A stretch of DNA of 64,000 nucleotides from DATAXI01 sp963756185 (GCA_963756185.1 CAVWMS010000002.1:962828-1026827), one strand, 5' to 3'. Positions 48,101 through 55,141 are shown, counted from the stretch's first letter. Translations and numbers: made by a program. The notes: generated by a model not told the origin, from the sequence alone.

Positions 48101-48269
48101 CACTGAAGCCTCGAACGACGCCGCCTTGTTCACGCACGGCTTCGTCCATCAGCTTCGACAGACTGCGCATTAGGGTAAAGGCCGCTTCTTCTCCCGAGCG
48201 TTCCGAGAAGCTCGTGAAGCCGACCATGTCGGTGAAAAGGACCGTGACCTGTCTGCGCTCAGCCTCCAC
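45117..48269 (-). CDS. Cyclase-AAA-TPR signalling protein
   Basis: This 1050-residue protein starts at GTG 48269 directly in a cyclase domain: EAERRQVTVLFTDMVGFTSF (first Asp), VVRGFSGDGIMAVFGAPVAF (second Asp), and VLGDTVNFAARLQALAEPDC (Asn and Arg). An NTPase module follows near 210-500: FVGRERELELLERAL, LVADPGIGKSRLLHEF (Walker A, with D-P-G in place of the common E-A-G) and VVMVIEDLHWIDSVSEELLG (Walker B). The C-terminal part has TPR-like helices. It resembles the 31-kb protein but lacks the SAM domain. The frame is intact. It converges with the cyclase fragment to its left. Confidence 0.88.
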   Translation of the reverse strand: MEAERRQVTVLFTDMVGFTSFSERSGEEAAFTLMRSLSKLMDEAVREQGGVVRGFSGDGIMAVFGAPVAFEDAPLRACRAALSILQRLKAAGLDLEAKHGVRPQLRIGLNTGATVVGKVEHSADAGVTVLGDTVNFAARLQALAEPDCILMSEATHRLVQGMVDANFAGEHTIKGKTEPQKVYSLDTVRHGATRFDAALSRGLSTFVGRERELELLERALDEAGSQLRVVDLVADPGIGKSRLLHEFRQRIGKDRAFILSGSCSPDGQQTPFLPFIEVVRGSFRVSAGEAERDVARKLEMGLTALGLDFNRNLGLLLHLLGLKVSDGALTGLDGLLIGLRTRELLQQLLEARCRLSPVVMVIEDLHWIDSVSEELLGKMVASEAKPRLLLLTTRRPEYSPSWLDRTVVTKLLLEALPIGDIRRLIRGRPGAETLPEAFAWQVAEKAEGNPLFAEEIVSFLSERGTVRTTTGKLDFDATLVATALPASVQSVVTARVDRLPPRDRALLQAASVIGRRFDPQLLAAATGETDVDARLDSMQALDLVHRQSKAEDYVFKHALVRDALYQSLLSDALSELHLKIAEEIERRSGNRLTEVAEVLAHHYSQSDRSGKAFAFLSMAGGKGLSVYSLDEAAIHLNAGLALLDKNPDCASSDQVAEFFVAYTFLFVESGKIEVLIDILKRYSVRIDRLGDDPRVIIIRHHYARALMFNARYQEAAALQGGTSGMADRLGDSRSKAYSLTGDIWVSTYCAPKTLLEFETLKREEIKAVSDATDAYLQCNARWVIGWEELHRGRMTEAREAARELMQVGRMLDDPRSTGLGLWLLSTIALAADSYTEALEYSEQSLQVAVTAIDRMVASEIKGCALVLLRRIEEGAALLEENRKRCAANGFLSVMVGSDGVLGVCQILQGNIALGIHFIEEAILRREKEGYRDTADWYRLFLAEVYLQTIAGNEKQSTLTLLKNLPILLKLVVTAASRIRAFMAHVLENPHFDPAGHHVARANMILGLLYKAKRKRALAVQHLTEAKRIFSQFGQTPILARVETALAELGE

Positions 48270-48548
48270 GAGGCCCTCCGAACGCTGAGGAACCTAGAGT
48301 AGCACACTGGTGCAGGCTGGACAGGCGAGGAACGAGGCCGTCTCACGCCGCGAAAGGGAAACTGCCCCTAGATTGGGAGGTCCTTTGGTGACTCAGCGGA
48401 CTCCACTGGCGCGTTTTGCCCCCTATCGGCTACTTCCCTAGGGGCCAGGGCTAAAAGCGAATCCAAGGGCTGCTGTGAGTCACTGAGGGGCACCCGGAGG
48501 CCCCAGCGAATGATGCAGCTTTCACAGCAAATACGCGTTTGATCGCTC
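48270..48548. other. Intergenic, 280 bp
   Basis: No gene is supported; an open minus-strand frame here has no recognised family. Confidence 0.35.
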
Positions 48549-48614
48549 TGCAGAAAACCTCCACGTATATTCGAGGCGCTCAAGGGTGGCCTATGCAAAA
48601 AACCTCCACGTATA
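48549..48614 (+). repeat. Direct repeat TGCA(G/A)AAAACCTCCACGTATA
   Basis: Two copies of a 21-bp sequence with one mismatch lie 45 bp apart (48549-48569 and 48594-48614), upstream of the small gene at 48667. A weaker relative, GTGCAAAAAACCTCCTTAGT, occurs near 7863. Confidence 0.7.
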
Positions 48615-48666
48615 CCTAAAGCCTAAAGCAATCCCCTCTCTTACCTAAAGGCTTCAGAACCTTCTT

Positions 48667-48849
48667 ATGAGCGGCCACAAATGCAAGATCGGCCAGTTAG
48701 TGAACTATCTCGGTCGTGAGCGCGCCTCCGGCGTCTATCAGGTCATTCAGCTACTGCCGCCAGAAGGCGAAGTACTTCAATATCGCATTAAGAACGTCAA
48801 CGAACCTCACGAACGCGTCGCCAAAGAGAGCGAACTTCGTAGTGCGTGA
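48667..48849 (+). CDS. Small conserved protein, 60 residues
   Basis: This short basic protein reads KCKIGQLVNYLGRERASGVY, QVIQLLPPEGEVLQYRIKNV and NEPHERVAKESELRSA. It looks like a small beta-barrel (SH3-like) fold, and proteins ending in the YRIKN-x-NEPHERV-A-KESEL motif are common, unannotated members of Rhizobiales genomes. The function is unknown. The ribosome-binding site is weak. Another small conserved frame follows within 25 bases. Confidence 0.65.
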   Translation: MSGHKCKIGQLVNYLGRERASGVYQVIQLLPPEGEVLQYRIKNVNEPHERVAKESELRSA

Positions 48850-48871
48850 CCTTCCGGCTCAGAGTTGAGGC

Positions 48872-49006
48872 ATGTCTTCCTTCGACTACAACGCTCCGGC
48901 TGAACTGTTCCTGTCGAAGCGCACGAAGAGTAGCCGCAGCAAGTACCGTCGTTTCGCGACAGCGCCGCCAAATATACCCCAGGAGTTACGCACCATACTG
49001 CGCTAG
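48872..49006 (+). CDS. Small conserved protein, truncated (44 residues)
   Basis: The frame reads MSSFDYNAPAELFLSKRTKS and SRSKYRRFATAPPNIPQELR before the stop at 49006. The first 30 residues match small Rhizobiales proteins that begin with Y-x-A-P-A-E-L-F-L and contain YRRFATA. In those, about 50 further residues follow; here the similarity ends after FATA. It is probably a truncated copy. It lies 22 bases downstream of another small conserved gene. Confidence 0.5.
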   Translation: MSSFDYNAPAELFLSKRTKSSRSKYRRFATAPPNIPQELRTILR

Positions 49007-50031
49007 TTTTCCGCGACATCTAGCCCGACAGATTGTCAGGGCGCTGATCGCCGCCAAACCCCATTGGGACACGGTCGAAACGGCTCGCGCGATTTGCTGG
49101 ATATCCGGTACTTGGCGCCGCACGACCATCTTATTCTCGACCCGCGTGCTCCCGGCGAAGCTCAGGCCAACATCACGGTGCACCTTGCACTAATTTGGCG
49201 GGAGCCTTCGGCGGCCACGACTGCTATGGTCGAGGTGGTCGTTCGAGTGCTCCGATCATGCCGCTGGGCGGTTCTTGCAATTGGTGCTGGGCACCGATCT
49301 CGGCCAGGCGTTGTTCGCGGCAGCGGCAGGTTTTGCTGCGGCGGATACGAGCATCGTTTTCGCTAGTCCACAGGCACTCTATCTGCGCGCCGGCCCTGGC
49401 TGTTTCGTCGCCGATTTGATCATGGGTCAGATCGAAGGCGGCGAGCGCTCTATGTGCGGGCCCGCACCTGGCTGCGCGATGAGATGCTCGAATCACGACA
49501 AGAGCCGTTGCCGCCGGCAGCGCAGCCGGCAGACAGCATCGCCACTCTGCTTTTGCGAATGGCGCGCGGTGTCCCGACCGACTTATCCACAATCGACACT
49601 GGGAGCAGTGGTTATGGCAAGGCGGTCGAAAGAGGCGAAGGTCACTCATGACAAACATATTGGACTGCTGCGGCGGCCAGGATCAGCGCGCGGCCAGCCT
49701 GACATTGCAGAAAAGATAGGCGCGGCGCCGGCAAAGTCTGAGGCGGCCCGATTGGCCGCGCTCGCTATGCCGCCTGCGGCCCTCGCCCATGCACTTTCCG
49801 CGCTAAAGGCTCCCGAGGTCCTCGCCTCAGGAACTCATGAGATTGTGAGATAGCCGGCTTCTCTCGTCGGTGAAGGCTTTCGGTTGGCGCGCCGGTCATC
49901 GCTCCGACCCGCGCTAGATCGCCCAGCGCTCCACGTCGGGAGCTTGCCGGTTCGCGTTTCGTGGCCGGGCGGCCCTAGGACACTGGACCGCGGGCTATCA
50001 AAGGGACGAATACGAGCGCATATTTGCTTCA
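49007..50031. other. 1-kb stretch without a supported gene
   Basis: Several plus-strand frames stay open (for example 49064-49366 and 49613-49853, the latter reading MARRSKEAKVTHDKHIGLLR), but none has a recognised family, and frames overlap in ways that suggest decayed coding DNA. Nothing is called. Confidence 0.35.
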
Positions 50032-50226
50032 ATGCCCAAGTCCGCCGATCAGGTTACCTTTGACCTTAAGCCGCTCAAGGTAGGGCAAGGCTGGTACATC
50101 GTCGTTACTTTTCCTAGCGGCATGCAAGAGCACATTCCCGGCTTCCATAGCGAAGCCGAAATTGAAGAATGGCTAGCGGGCAAGCGGCGCCAGATGTGGC
50201 TTAGCGCGAGGGGCTTCGCAGAGTGA
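50032..50226 (+). CDS. Small conserved protein, 64 residues
   Basis: The product reads KSADQVTFDLKPLKVGQGWY, IVVTFPSGMQEHIPGFHSEA and EIEEWLAGKRRQMWLSARGF. A short beta-hairpin followed by a helix with E-A-E-I-E-E-W is a common design of small Bradyrhizobium proteins with no known role. The ATG at 50032 opens the frame. A fragment of another small gene overlaps its 3' end on the minus strand by 26 bases. Confidence 0.55.
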   Translation: MPKSADQVTFDLKPLKVGQGWYIVVTFPSGMQEHIPGFHSEAEIEEWLAGKRRQMWLSARGFAE

Positions 50227-50287
50227 GAACAATATTGCGCCCGTTGTCTTCGACGGTCCAGGGCGGCGGGAAGCGGCGATCGGTCAT
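50201..50287 (-). pseudogene. RRFPPPW-family protein, N-terminal fragment
   Basis: ATG 50287 gives MTDRRFPPPWTVEDNGRNIV followed by LTLRSPSR and a stop, 28 residues. The M-x-x-R-R-F-P-P-P-W start matches a small Rhizobiales family of about 65 residues whose full version, with a frameshift, is at 51343-51560. Only the first third is kept. Confidence 0.55.
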
Positions 50288-50506
50288 GGCATGGGACTAG
50301 TGGCTTGCGTGCGCGGAGCACCACGCGCGGATATCTACTATATCGATGCGTTCATCATTCGGGCCAGCCACCTGAGAGACGACGTATCCCTCTCGCATCA
50401 GGCTACATGCTTTCCGCATTGCATCCTCTCGCGCGCTGATCTCGCTGGAGCGGATGTTCCGGTTAGATCTCATCCCAGTAGTGAACGAACCACGCCAAAT
50501 TTTTGC

Positions 50507-50728
50507 TCACGTCGGCCTTGGCCCGTAGTGGAGACGCACAATCTCGGCTGCGGTATAGACTGGTCCACCAACCACCTTGATCGTCGCCCGCTTCGTTTGC
50601 ATCGGCGGCAGCCGGTGCCATGCCTTCACCGCCTCTCGCAAGGTGCGGTAGTCGGTTAGCTTGCCAGCGCCATTGTTCAGCGTCGCGGGCCGCTCGGCAT
50701 CAATGTAGATTTTGTCATCGTCGCTCAT
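50507..50728 (-). CDS. Small conserved protein, 73 residues
   Basis: The frame from ATG 50728 reads MSDDDKIYIDAERPATLNNG, AGKLTDYRTLREAVKAWHRL and PPMQTKRATIKVVGGPVYTA, ending IVRLHYGPRPT. It has an intact start and stop and consistent codon use. Similar short acidic/basic proteins occur widely in Bradyrhizobium without assigned function. The upstream in-frame extension to 50740 adds only four residues. Confidence 0.6.
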   Translation of the reverse strand: MSDDDKIYIDAERPATLNNGAGKLTDYRTLREAVKAWHRLPPMQTKRATIKVVGGPVYTAAEIVRLHYGPRPT

Positions 50729-50821
50729 CGACGCGCCCAATCTCCCTCCGCTTCACGCCGCATCGCCGGGGCCGGCCGCTAGGGCATGGTAGCCGCGCCG
50801 CCCAAAGCGCACCAGCGGCGT

Positions 50822-50885
50822 TCAATCTTTCCGCAGCAGCTCCGGCAGCTTGGCGATGTTGGCGGCGATGCGCCGGGCTTCGTCG
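50822..50885 (-). pseudogene. RRFPPPW-family protein, C-terminal fragment
   Basis: The minus strand encodes DEARRIAANIAKLPELLRKD and a stop at 50822. The same tail ends the fuller copy at 51343 and appears without stop at 26138-26191. It is a detached C-terminus lying just past the end of the nuclease-like gene. Confidence 0.6.
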
Positions 50886-50909
50886 GCGAGACCGACAGGC
50901 CGAAAACCA

Positions 50910-51315
50910 TCACTCAAAGATCAACCACTTTTCTTTGTATCGTTCCGCATCTTTGCGCCAGAACGAATACCAGACCGCGCCCGTCTTGTTATGCTTCGTC
51001 CTTCCATGTCTGGCAACAATGCGGCTGGGCACCACAATAGTCCGGGCGCTCGGCGCCACGCAAATTGATGAAGAGGTAGACGTGGGTCGATGACTTCAGC
51101 TTCTTATAGTCTTTGCTCAAGAGCCAAGATGGCGTCGGCTTGCCATTTGTTTTGACCTGAACAGACCACGTGCGCTTGTACGACTGGTCGGCGACGAGCA
51201 GGTCCGCGCCTCTCGCGTTCCTCGACGTGATCGAAACGATCAACTCGTGATGCGTGAGCTCGGCAGCGGCCAAGTACGTGCCGAGCATTCCGGTCATCTG
51301 CTGCTTTGTCGCCAT
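50910..51315 (-). pseudogene. PD-(D/E)xK-like small protein, frameshifted
   Basis: The frame from ATG 51315 reads MLGTYLAAAELTHHELIVSI, SRNARGADLLVADQSYKRTW, SVQVKTNGKPTPSWLLSKDY and YLFINLRGAERPDY. The order G-A-D-L-L-V ... V-Q-V-K-T resembles the D-x(n)-x-V-K core of PD-(D/E)xK nuclease-fold proteins. After PDY a one-base shift occurs: the other frame continues VVPSRIVARHGRTKH, GAVWYSFWRKDAERYKEKWL and ends at 50910. Restored, it is about 134 residues. A nuclease role is only a fold-based suggestion. Confidence 0.5.
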
Positions 51316-51342
51316 GACGTATTCTCTCGATTGCCGAAGAGA

Positions 51343-51560
51343 TCATTTTAGTCCCTTCCGCAGCAGCTCCGGCAGCTTGGCGATGTTGGCGGCGATGCGC
51401 CGGGCTTCGTCGCGCGTGAGCAGATTGGCGGCCGTGCGCCGGCCGGCGTCACTCTCGAAATAGACGTAGGCCAGCGCCTGCCCGTTTTTGTCGCGGACGA
51501 TGAAGAGGAGGCGTTTGCCTCCTCAATGTCCCACGGCGGCGGGAAGCGGCGTTCGGGCAT
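51343..51560 (-). pseudogene. RRFPPPW-family small protein, frameshifted
   Basis: ATG 51560 gives MPERRFPPPWDIEEAN, then the frame shifts at about 51510. The next frame reads RLLFIVRDKNGQALAYVYFE, SDAGRRTAANLLTRDEARRI and AANIAKLPELLRKGLK, stop at 51343. The stitched 70-residue protein matches a small Rhizobiales family of unknown function (N-terminal RRFPPPW, C-terminal DEARRIAANIAKLPELL). Parts of it recur at 26.1, 50.2, 50.8 and 52.1 kb. Confidence 0.65.
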
Positions 51561-51709
51561 CTCAGATCGAACCGCTTATGATACGAGGCAAGGGGGTGTT
51601 AATCACTCCGATATTCCAGCGAGATATCCCCGACTTTCATCGATCCGATTTACTCGGTCGAAAGGCGGGCCAAGCAGCCTCGTCAGGCGCGCAGAACGCG
51701 GGGCTCCCA

Positions 51710-51874
51710 ATGAGGAAGCGTGTTCTACGTTTCGTGAAAAATGATGCCGGGGCGACTGCCATAGAATATGCCCTCATCGCGGCGGGAATTTCCATAGTGA
51801 TCGTCGCTGCTGTGAATTCTATTGGCACATCACTGAACACCACGTTCAGCAGCGTTTCCTCGCAACTGAAGTAA
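51710..51874 (+). CDS. Flp/Fap-type pilin, first copy
   Basis: The 54-residue protein is a Flp (type IVb) pilin: a basic N-terminus (MRKRVLRFVKNDAG), the processing and helix motif ATAIEYALIAAGISIVIVAA with the conserved Glu and Tyr, and a short polar tail (FSSVSSQLK). Such pilins are cut by TadV/CpaA-type peptidases after the Gly and form tight-adherence pili. No tad/cpa genes are in the window, so assembly must rely on genes elsewhere. A second copy starts 24 bases downstream. Confidence 0.85.
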   Translation: MRKRVLRFVKNDAGATAIEYALIAAGISIVIVAAVNSIGTSLNTTFSSVSSQLK

Positions 51875-51897
51875 CGAACCCTATGAGGTCTTTGCCA

Positions 51898-52062
51898 ATG
51901 AAGAAGCTCGTTCGACGTTTTCTGAATGACGACAGCGGCGCCACTGCCATCGAATACGGCCTCATCGCGGCGGGCATCTCGGTCGCGATCATCGCCGTGG
52001 TGAACATTCTTGGCACCAACCTCAACGCGACATTCACCAGCATTTCCAGCCAGCTGAAATAG
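51898..52062 (+). CDS. Flp/Fap-type pilin, second copy
   Basis: This 54-residue Flp pilin (MKKLVRRFLNDDSG, then ATAIEYGLIAAGISVAIIAV, tail FTSISSQLK) is closely similar to the copy just upstream, so the two are a tandem duplication. ATG 51898 and TAG 52060-52062 bound the gene. An intrinsic terminator lies 27 bases after the stop, so both pilins are probably one transcript. The N-terminal helix has the G-ATAIEY processing signature. Confidence 0.88.
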   Translation: MKKLVRRFLNDDSGATAIEYGLIAAGISVAIIAVVNILGTNLNATFTSISSQLK

Positions 52063-52088
52063 TCATCGTTCCTGCCTGCGCAATTTGT

Positions 52089-52119
52089 AAAGCCCACGGT
52101 CCGCACCGTGGGCTTTTTT
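52089..52119 (+). terminator. Intrinsic terminator of the pilin pair
   Basis: AAAGCCCACGGT (52089-52100) pairs with ACCGTGGGCTTT around a CCGC loop, and the stem is followed by a run of six T. It is a textbook rho-independent terminator just after the second pilin. Confidence 0.9.
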
Positions 52120-52160
52120 CTTCGACGTCCACGGCGGCGGGAAGCGGCGGGCGGCAGGCA

Positions 52161-52275
52161 TCAGGCCAGGAAGCGCGCCTCGGTCTGCAACCACTCGCCG
52201 ATGATGCGGGCGCGCCGCTCGCGGTCGATCGGCCAAGTCTTGGGGAAGACGTAGCTGGCGACGTCGACGAAGGCG
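52161..52275 (-). pseudogene. Unidentified C-terminal protein fragment
   Basis: The minus strand reads RFGAFVDVASYVFPKTWPID, then RERRARIIGEWLQTEARFLA and a stop at 52161. The sequence looks like genuine coding DNA, but no family was recognised and the upstream part runs into an rsmE fragment on the other strand. Just left of it, 52122-52159 carries another MPAARRFPPPW start. Confidence 0.4.
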
Positions 52276-52490
52276 CCGAAGCGATCAATCCGGTCGCCGC
52301 GCTCGCCAGCCTGCCGCGCTCGCCGCTTGCCGTCCTGGTGGGGCCTGAAGGCGGCTTTGCCGAGGACGAGCGGGCATCCCTGCTGAAGAAGCTGCCCAAC
52401 GTGGTGCGGCTGTCGCTTGGTCCGCGGATTCTGCGCGCCGATACCGCCGCGGTCGCGGCGCTGGCACTGGCTCAGGCGCTGCTTCGGCGA
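52262..52490 (+). pseudogene. rsmE: rsmE (16S rRNA m3U1498 methyltransferase), C-terminal fragment
   Basis: The plus strand encodes DEGAEAINPVAALASLPRSP, then LAVLVGPEGGFAEDERASLL and NVVRLSLGPRILRADTAAVA followed by ALALAQALL. The GPEGG(F/L) and LG-x-R-I-L-R-A-(D/E)-T motifs are the SPOUT knot that binds SAM in RsmE. Only the last 75 residues are present, so it is non-functional; an intact rsmE must lie elsewhere. The fragment ends near 52490, where a small secreted gene begins on the other strand. Confidence 0.8.
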
Positions 52491-52505
52491 TTGGAGCTCG
52501 CGATC

Positions 52506-52793
52506 CTAGTGGATCATACCGGGGCGGTCGATGTAGACGAAGCTGATATAGTCGCCGTATCTGCGGTGCTCACTCGTTATGAAGGAAATCCGGTCCCAGC
52601 GTGCGCACCAGTTGGCCGCCATCTCGCGGTAGGCGCCTCGTTCCAGGTCGGGCAGGTAGGCGATGATGCCGCCGGTATCATTCCCGGTCAGTCCCTTGCC
52701 GGGGCCAAGAAAAACCGCGCCGGCATGCGCCGCGCTGCAAAGGCCAGGCAGCAGCAAAGCCAACGCCATGCTGAAAGTGAAACCCCGACCCAT
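52506..52793 (-). CDS. Small secreted protein, 95 residues
   Basis: ATG 52793, behind GGGGAGAAGG, opens a signal peptide (MGRGFTFSMALALLLPGLCS, cleaved after AHA). The mature part reads NDTGGIIAYLPDLERGAYRE, MAANWCARWDRISFITSEHR and RYGDYISFVYIDRPGMIH. The N-D-T-G-G-I-I start and RYGDYI-x-F end mark a small secreted family seen across Bradyrhizobium, with two cysteines in most members but one here in the mature chain. Function is unknown. Confidence 0.65.
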   Translation of the reverse strand: MGRGFTFSMALALLLPGLCSAAHAGAVFLGPGKGLTGNDTGGIIAYLPDLERGAYREMAANWCARWDRISFITSEHRRYGDYISFVYIDRPGMIH

Positions 52794-52902
52794 TGCCTTC
52801 TCCCCGCCCATATCGGCCGCGCAAGCTTAAGAGCTTGCGGCCGGAATGAAAAGCCGGATGGCGATCACCATCGGCTGCGCCGGTTCAGGCGTGGCCTGCG
52901 GG

Positions 52903-53060
52903 TCACAGCATCGAATAGGCGCTGGCTACCATGCCGACCAGCCGCTTGTCGGCGGCGCCGAGCAGCATGACGCGGCCGAAGCTGGTGTTGCGCCCGATGC
53001 GCACCAACCGCGCGTCGGCGATGACGTCAAACGTCACAGCCGGAGAAAGTGACTTTCGAT
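52903..53060 (-). pseudogene. PaaI-type thioesterase, C-terminal fragment
   Basis: The minus strand reads AAVTFDVIADARLVRIGRNT-like sequence (VTFDVIADARLVRIGRNTSF, then VMLLGAADKRLVGMVASAYS) and stops at 52903. This is the last two strands of a hotdog-fold acyl-CoA thioesterase, usually 130-150 residues; about 50 remain. No N-terminal part was found. Confidence 0.5.
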
Positions 53061-53172
53061 GCCCGACACCATGAAGCTGAACGGACAATAAATGCCGCGG
53101 CCACGTCCCGTTAAGTTGGGCTATGCGATCGGGGGATAATTCCATCGCGAATTTCGCCTAACGGAGAGGGAG

Positions 53173-53397
53173 ATGAAGACGGTTACAATTATCGCTGCGG
53201 CTTTTTGCTTGCTGGCTACCGCTGCAGCGGCACAGGATAGCTGCAAGGTGCAGGCTGACGGCAAGAATTTGCACGGCGCGGCGCTAACCAGCTTCGCTAA
53301 GAAATGCTGCAAGGACCAAGCCGCGGCGCAAAAGCTGCACGGCGCGGCGGCGACGAGCTTCACCAAGAAGTGCGTTTCCGACGCCACTGGTGCCTGA
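53173..53397 (+). CDS. PsiF-repeat secreted protein
   Basis: The 74-residue protein starts at ATG 53173 after GGAGAGGGAG. A signal peptide (TVTIIAAAFCLLATAAAA) precedes two copies of the PsiF repeat: CKVQADGKNLHGAALTSFAK-KC and CKDQAAAQKLHGAAATSFTK-KC. The C-x-x-Q-A-x(3)-K/x-L-x-G-A-A-x-x-S-F-x-K-K-C pattern is diagnostic. In E. coli psiF is induced by phosphate starvation; its biochemical role is unknown. The cysteine pairs could form disulfides in the periplasm. Confidence 0.85.
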   Translation: MKTVTIIAAAFCLLATAAAAQDSCKVQADGKNLHGAALTSFAKKCCKDQAAAQKLHGAAATSFTKKCVSDATGA

Positions 53398-53453
53398 GCA
53401 AATTTTTCGAACGGCCGGAATTGCTGACGATGGCTCGGTGCTGATCGATCCGA

Positions 53454-53765
53454 TCAGCGTGGCAGAGGCACGCTATAAATGTTCGGCGGCGGCGATTTCC
53501 CGATGACGTCCGGCTGACCCTCAGAGAAAGCGAGCCCTATTTTGTTATCATGACGCCATCGCACATTGGCGCGCACCATCCGGTTCTTCTCCGGGATGCA
53601 GAGTTTGATCTGGTTCGGAATGTCGATCGGATCAAAAATGGCGATCCGCGCGCCTTCGTAGGAAATATCTTGTATCAGACACGACACCGACGTGCGGCCG
53701 TCGTCAAAGTAGATACGACCGCGTAGGCGGCAACTGTGACGCGGTGACCGGCGACGCTCTTGCAT
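53454..53765 (-). CDS. PilZ-domain protein
   Basis: The 103-residue protein has a single PilZ domain. ATG 53765, with GGAGG six bases upstream, starts MQERRRSPRHSCRLRGRIYF, in which the R-x-x-x-R-type arginines bind the phosphates of c-di-GMP. The second motif, (D/N)-x-S-x-x-G, is present as DISYEGARIAIF. It then reads IKLCIPEKNRMVRANVRWRH and NKIGLAFSEG. A role as c-di-GMP receptor is inferred. The in-frame extension to 53951 is unlikely because the start at 53765 has a good site. Confidence 0.75.
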   Translation of the reverse strand: MQERRRSPRHSCRLRGRIYFDDGRTSVSCLIQDISYEGARIAIFDPIDIPNQIKLCIPEKNRMVRANVRWRHDNKIGLAFSEGQPDVIGKSPPPNIYSVPLPR

Positions 53766-53940
53766 TTGGTCCTCCACGAGAGCGCGCCCCTCTTGGACAC
53801 ATTGCGCCCACAGGTGTTGAGGGTCCGCTAAAGGCACCGTTCTGTTTGTAATGATCGATCGAGAAGAAGGAGCTTGCCATCGCCGAAATAGCCACCGAGC
53901 TTCTTGGTAAAAGGCTCTCCTGCCGCGGGCGAAGGCGCGC

Positions 53941-54168
53941 ATGAAGACCAAAAAATGCGCTACTTCAAAGGCGTCGAAGAGGGCCTGCCGCCGGGCCGAA
54001 GGCTGCCGCCAACGACTTGCTGAGGATTTCCTCGCCCATCTTTATCATTGCTGGCTGCAGCATGGGCACGAAGTGCTCGACCGTCTGGGCGCCGAGCGGC
54101 CCGAGGTTTATTTCAAGGCAATGGTCGTTGCGAAGTTGCCGGAGGTGATGAAGTGGCCGCCGTATTAG
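53941..54168 (+). CDS. Small conserved protein, 75 residues
   Basis: The product begins with a basic stretch (MKTKKCATSKASKRACRRAE) and continues RLAEDFLAHLYHCWLQHGHE, VLDRLGAERPEVYFKAMVVA and KLPEVMKWPPY. The helical core resembles the tail of small phage-associated or DUF5681-type proteins, but this is weak. The ATG at 53941 is plausible. A terminator hairpin follows about 100 bases downstream. Confidence 0.5.
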   Translation: MKTKKCATSKASKRACRRAEGCRQRLAEDFLAHLYHCWLQHGHEVLDRLGAERPEVYFKAMVVAKLPEVMKWPPY

Positions 54169-54264
54169 TCTTACCTACCCTACGTTTCCCGGCATAGGGC
54201 GAATCAGCTATTGTTGCGGCGCTGGCGCGTCACTCCGCGCGACCAGTGGGATTAGTGCCAACTG

Positions 54265-54296
54265 GAGCCCCGTTGCCTCTGTGCGGGGCTCTTTTT
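54265..54296 (+). terminator. Intrinsic terminator
   Basis: GAGCCCCG (54265-54272) pairs with CGGGGCTC (54284-54291) and is followed by TTTTT. It would end transcription from the 53941 gene. Confidence 0.8.
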
Positions 54297-54764
54297 GTGC
54301 TAGCGAATGTCGCCAAGCTGCTGGGGCTGTTGGGACGTCCGCGCACGATGGTCCAGAACGCAGAGCGCACTAGGTGGGTGAATAATACTGCGCCATGCTA
54401 CCCGACTGGAAAATGCCCCCGGAGCACTGAATTTAGTGGTTCTTAAGATCGTTGTCGGGGGCAGCGGCCGGGACATGGGCTGTTCGCAGCAACTCGCAGT
54501 ATTGCCAAGAATCGTTATCCGAACAGTCGCGGAGCGGCGGTCCGCAAAGTGAAGTAGCCCCGACCGCGAACGATCGGGGCCCTTTCCCGGTAAGCGTGCC
54601 TAAGCCACTTGGTGCCGCCATTGCGCTTGGAATGGCGGGGTGGGTGACTTCGGTCCCGGCAAGCCTAGGGCAATTCAACCAACCGATCGGCGGATCGTCC
54701 ATTTCGCCGAAGATCGAATCCACGCAATTCACACATGAGGGGTCGGTAAGGCGCGTCATATCGC
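54297..54764. other. Intergenic with a second hairpin
   Basis: No gene is supported. GCCCCGACCG (54557-54566) and CGATCGGGGC (54571-54580) form a hairpin with a four-base loop, followed by CCTTT; it may be a weak terminator. Confidence 0.4.
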
Positions 54765-54910
54765 GAACTTCCTTTGCAGCCACGACACCCTTTCCGGTGA
54801 ACTCGCCAGGCTTGGCGGTCGCCGCGACAGTAGGCTGACCATGGTTTTGGGAGGCGAACAGAGCCTTGTTGGTGCTCGCCATTTGCTGGTGTTGGGTTTC
54901 AGTCTTTACG
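54765..54910 (-). pseudogene. YXWGXW-type protein, internal remnant
   Basis: The minus strand encodes VKTETQHQQMASTNKALFAS, QNHGQPTVAATAKPGEFTGK and GVVAAKEV. This matches the middle of the YXWGXW protein at 26730-28121 (NHNQGHPTVAATTHAAQFGG, GVIAAH). It has no start or stop and ends where similarity is lost. Confidence 0.5.
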
Positions 54911-55141
54911 CTCCCGACTACTGCATTCGCACAAGGCCGATCATGAATGCACGAGTTATGGATTTCCTCCTGTTAGGACGTGCGGTGCAGGCAGTGTACG
55001 CACCTGCAAAAAATGCCGGTGGCATTCATGATAGGTTTCGCCTTTATCCGTGCGAAATCTGAGCTAAATAGCTCAGTGTAAACGGGCGATTATTGAATGG
55101 CCGCTCCTGGCCTTCCCGGAAGTGGCAGGTGAGAGCACCGT

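Noticed and set aside
31108..48269. A cyclic-nucleotide phage-defence (CBASS-like) operon
   Set aside because: The enzymes are class III cyclases, not CD-NTases, and no effector, E1/E2 or HORMA-type gene lies beside them.
49007..50031. A protein encoded by the long open frame 49275-49853
   Set aside because: No recognisable family, changing composition along the frame, and other frames open in the same area. Not enough support.
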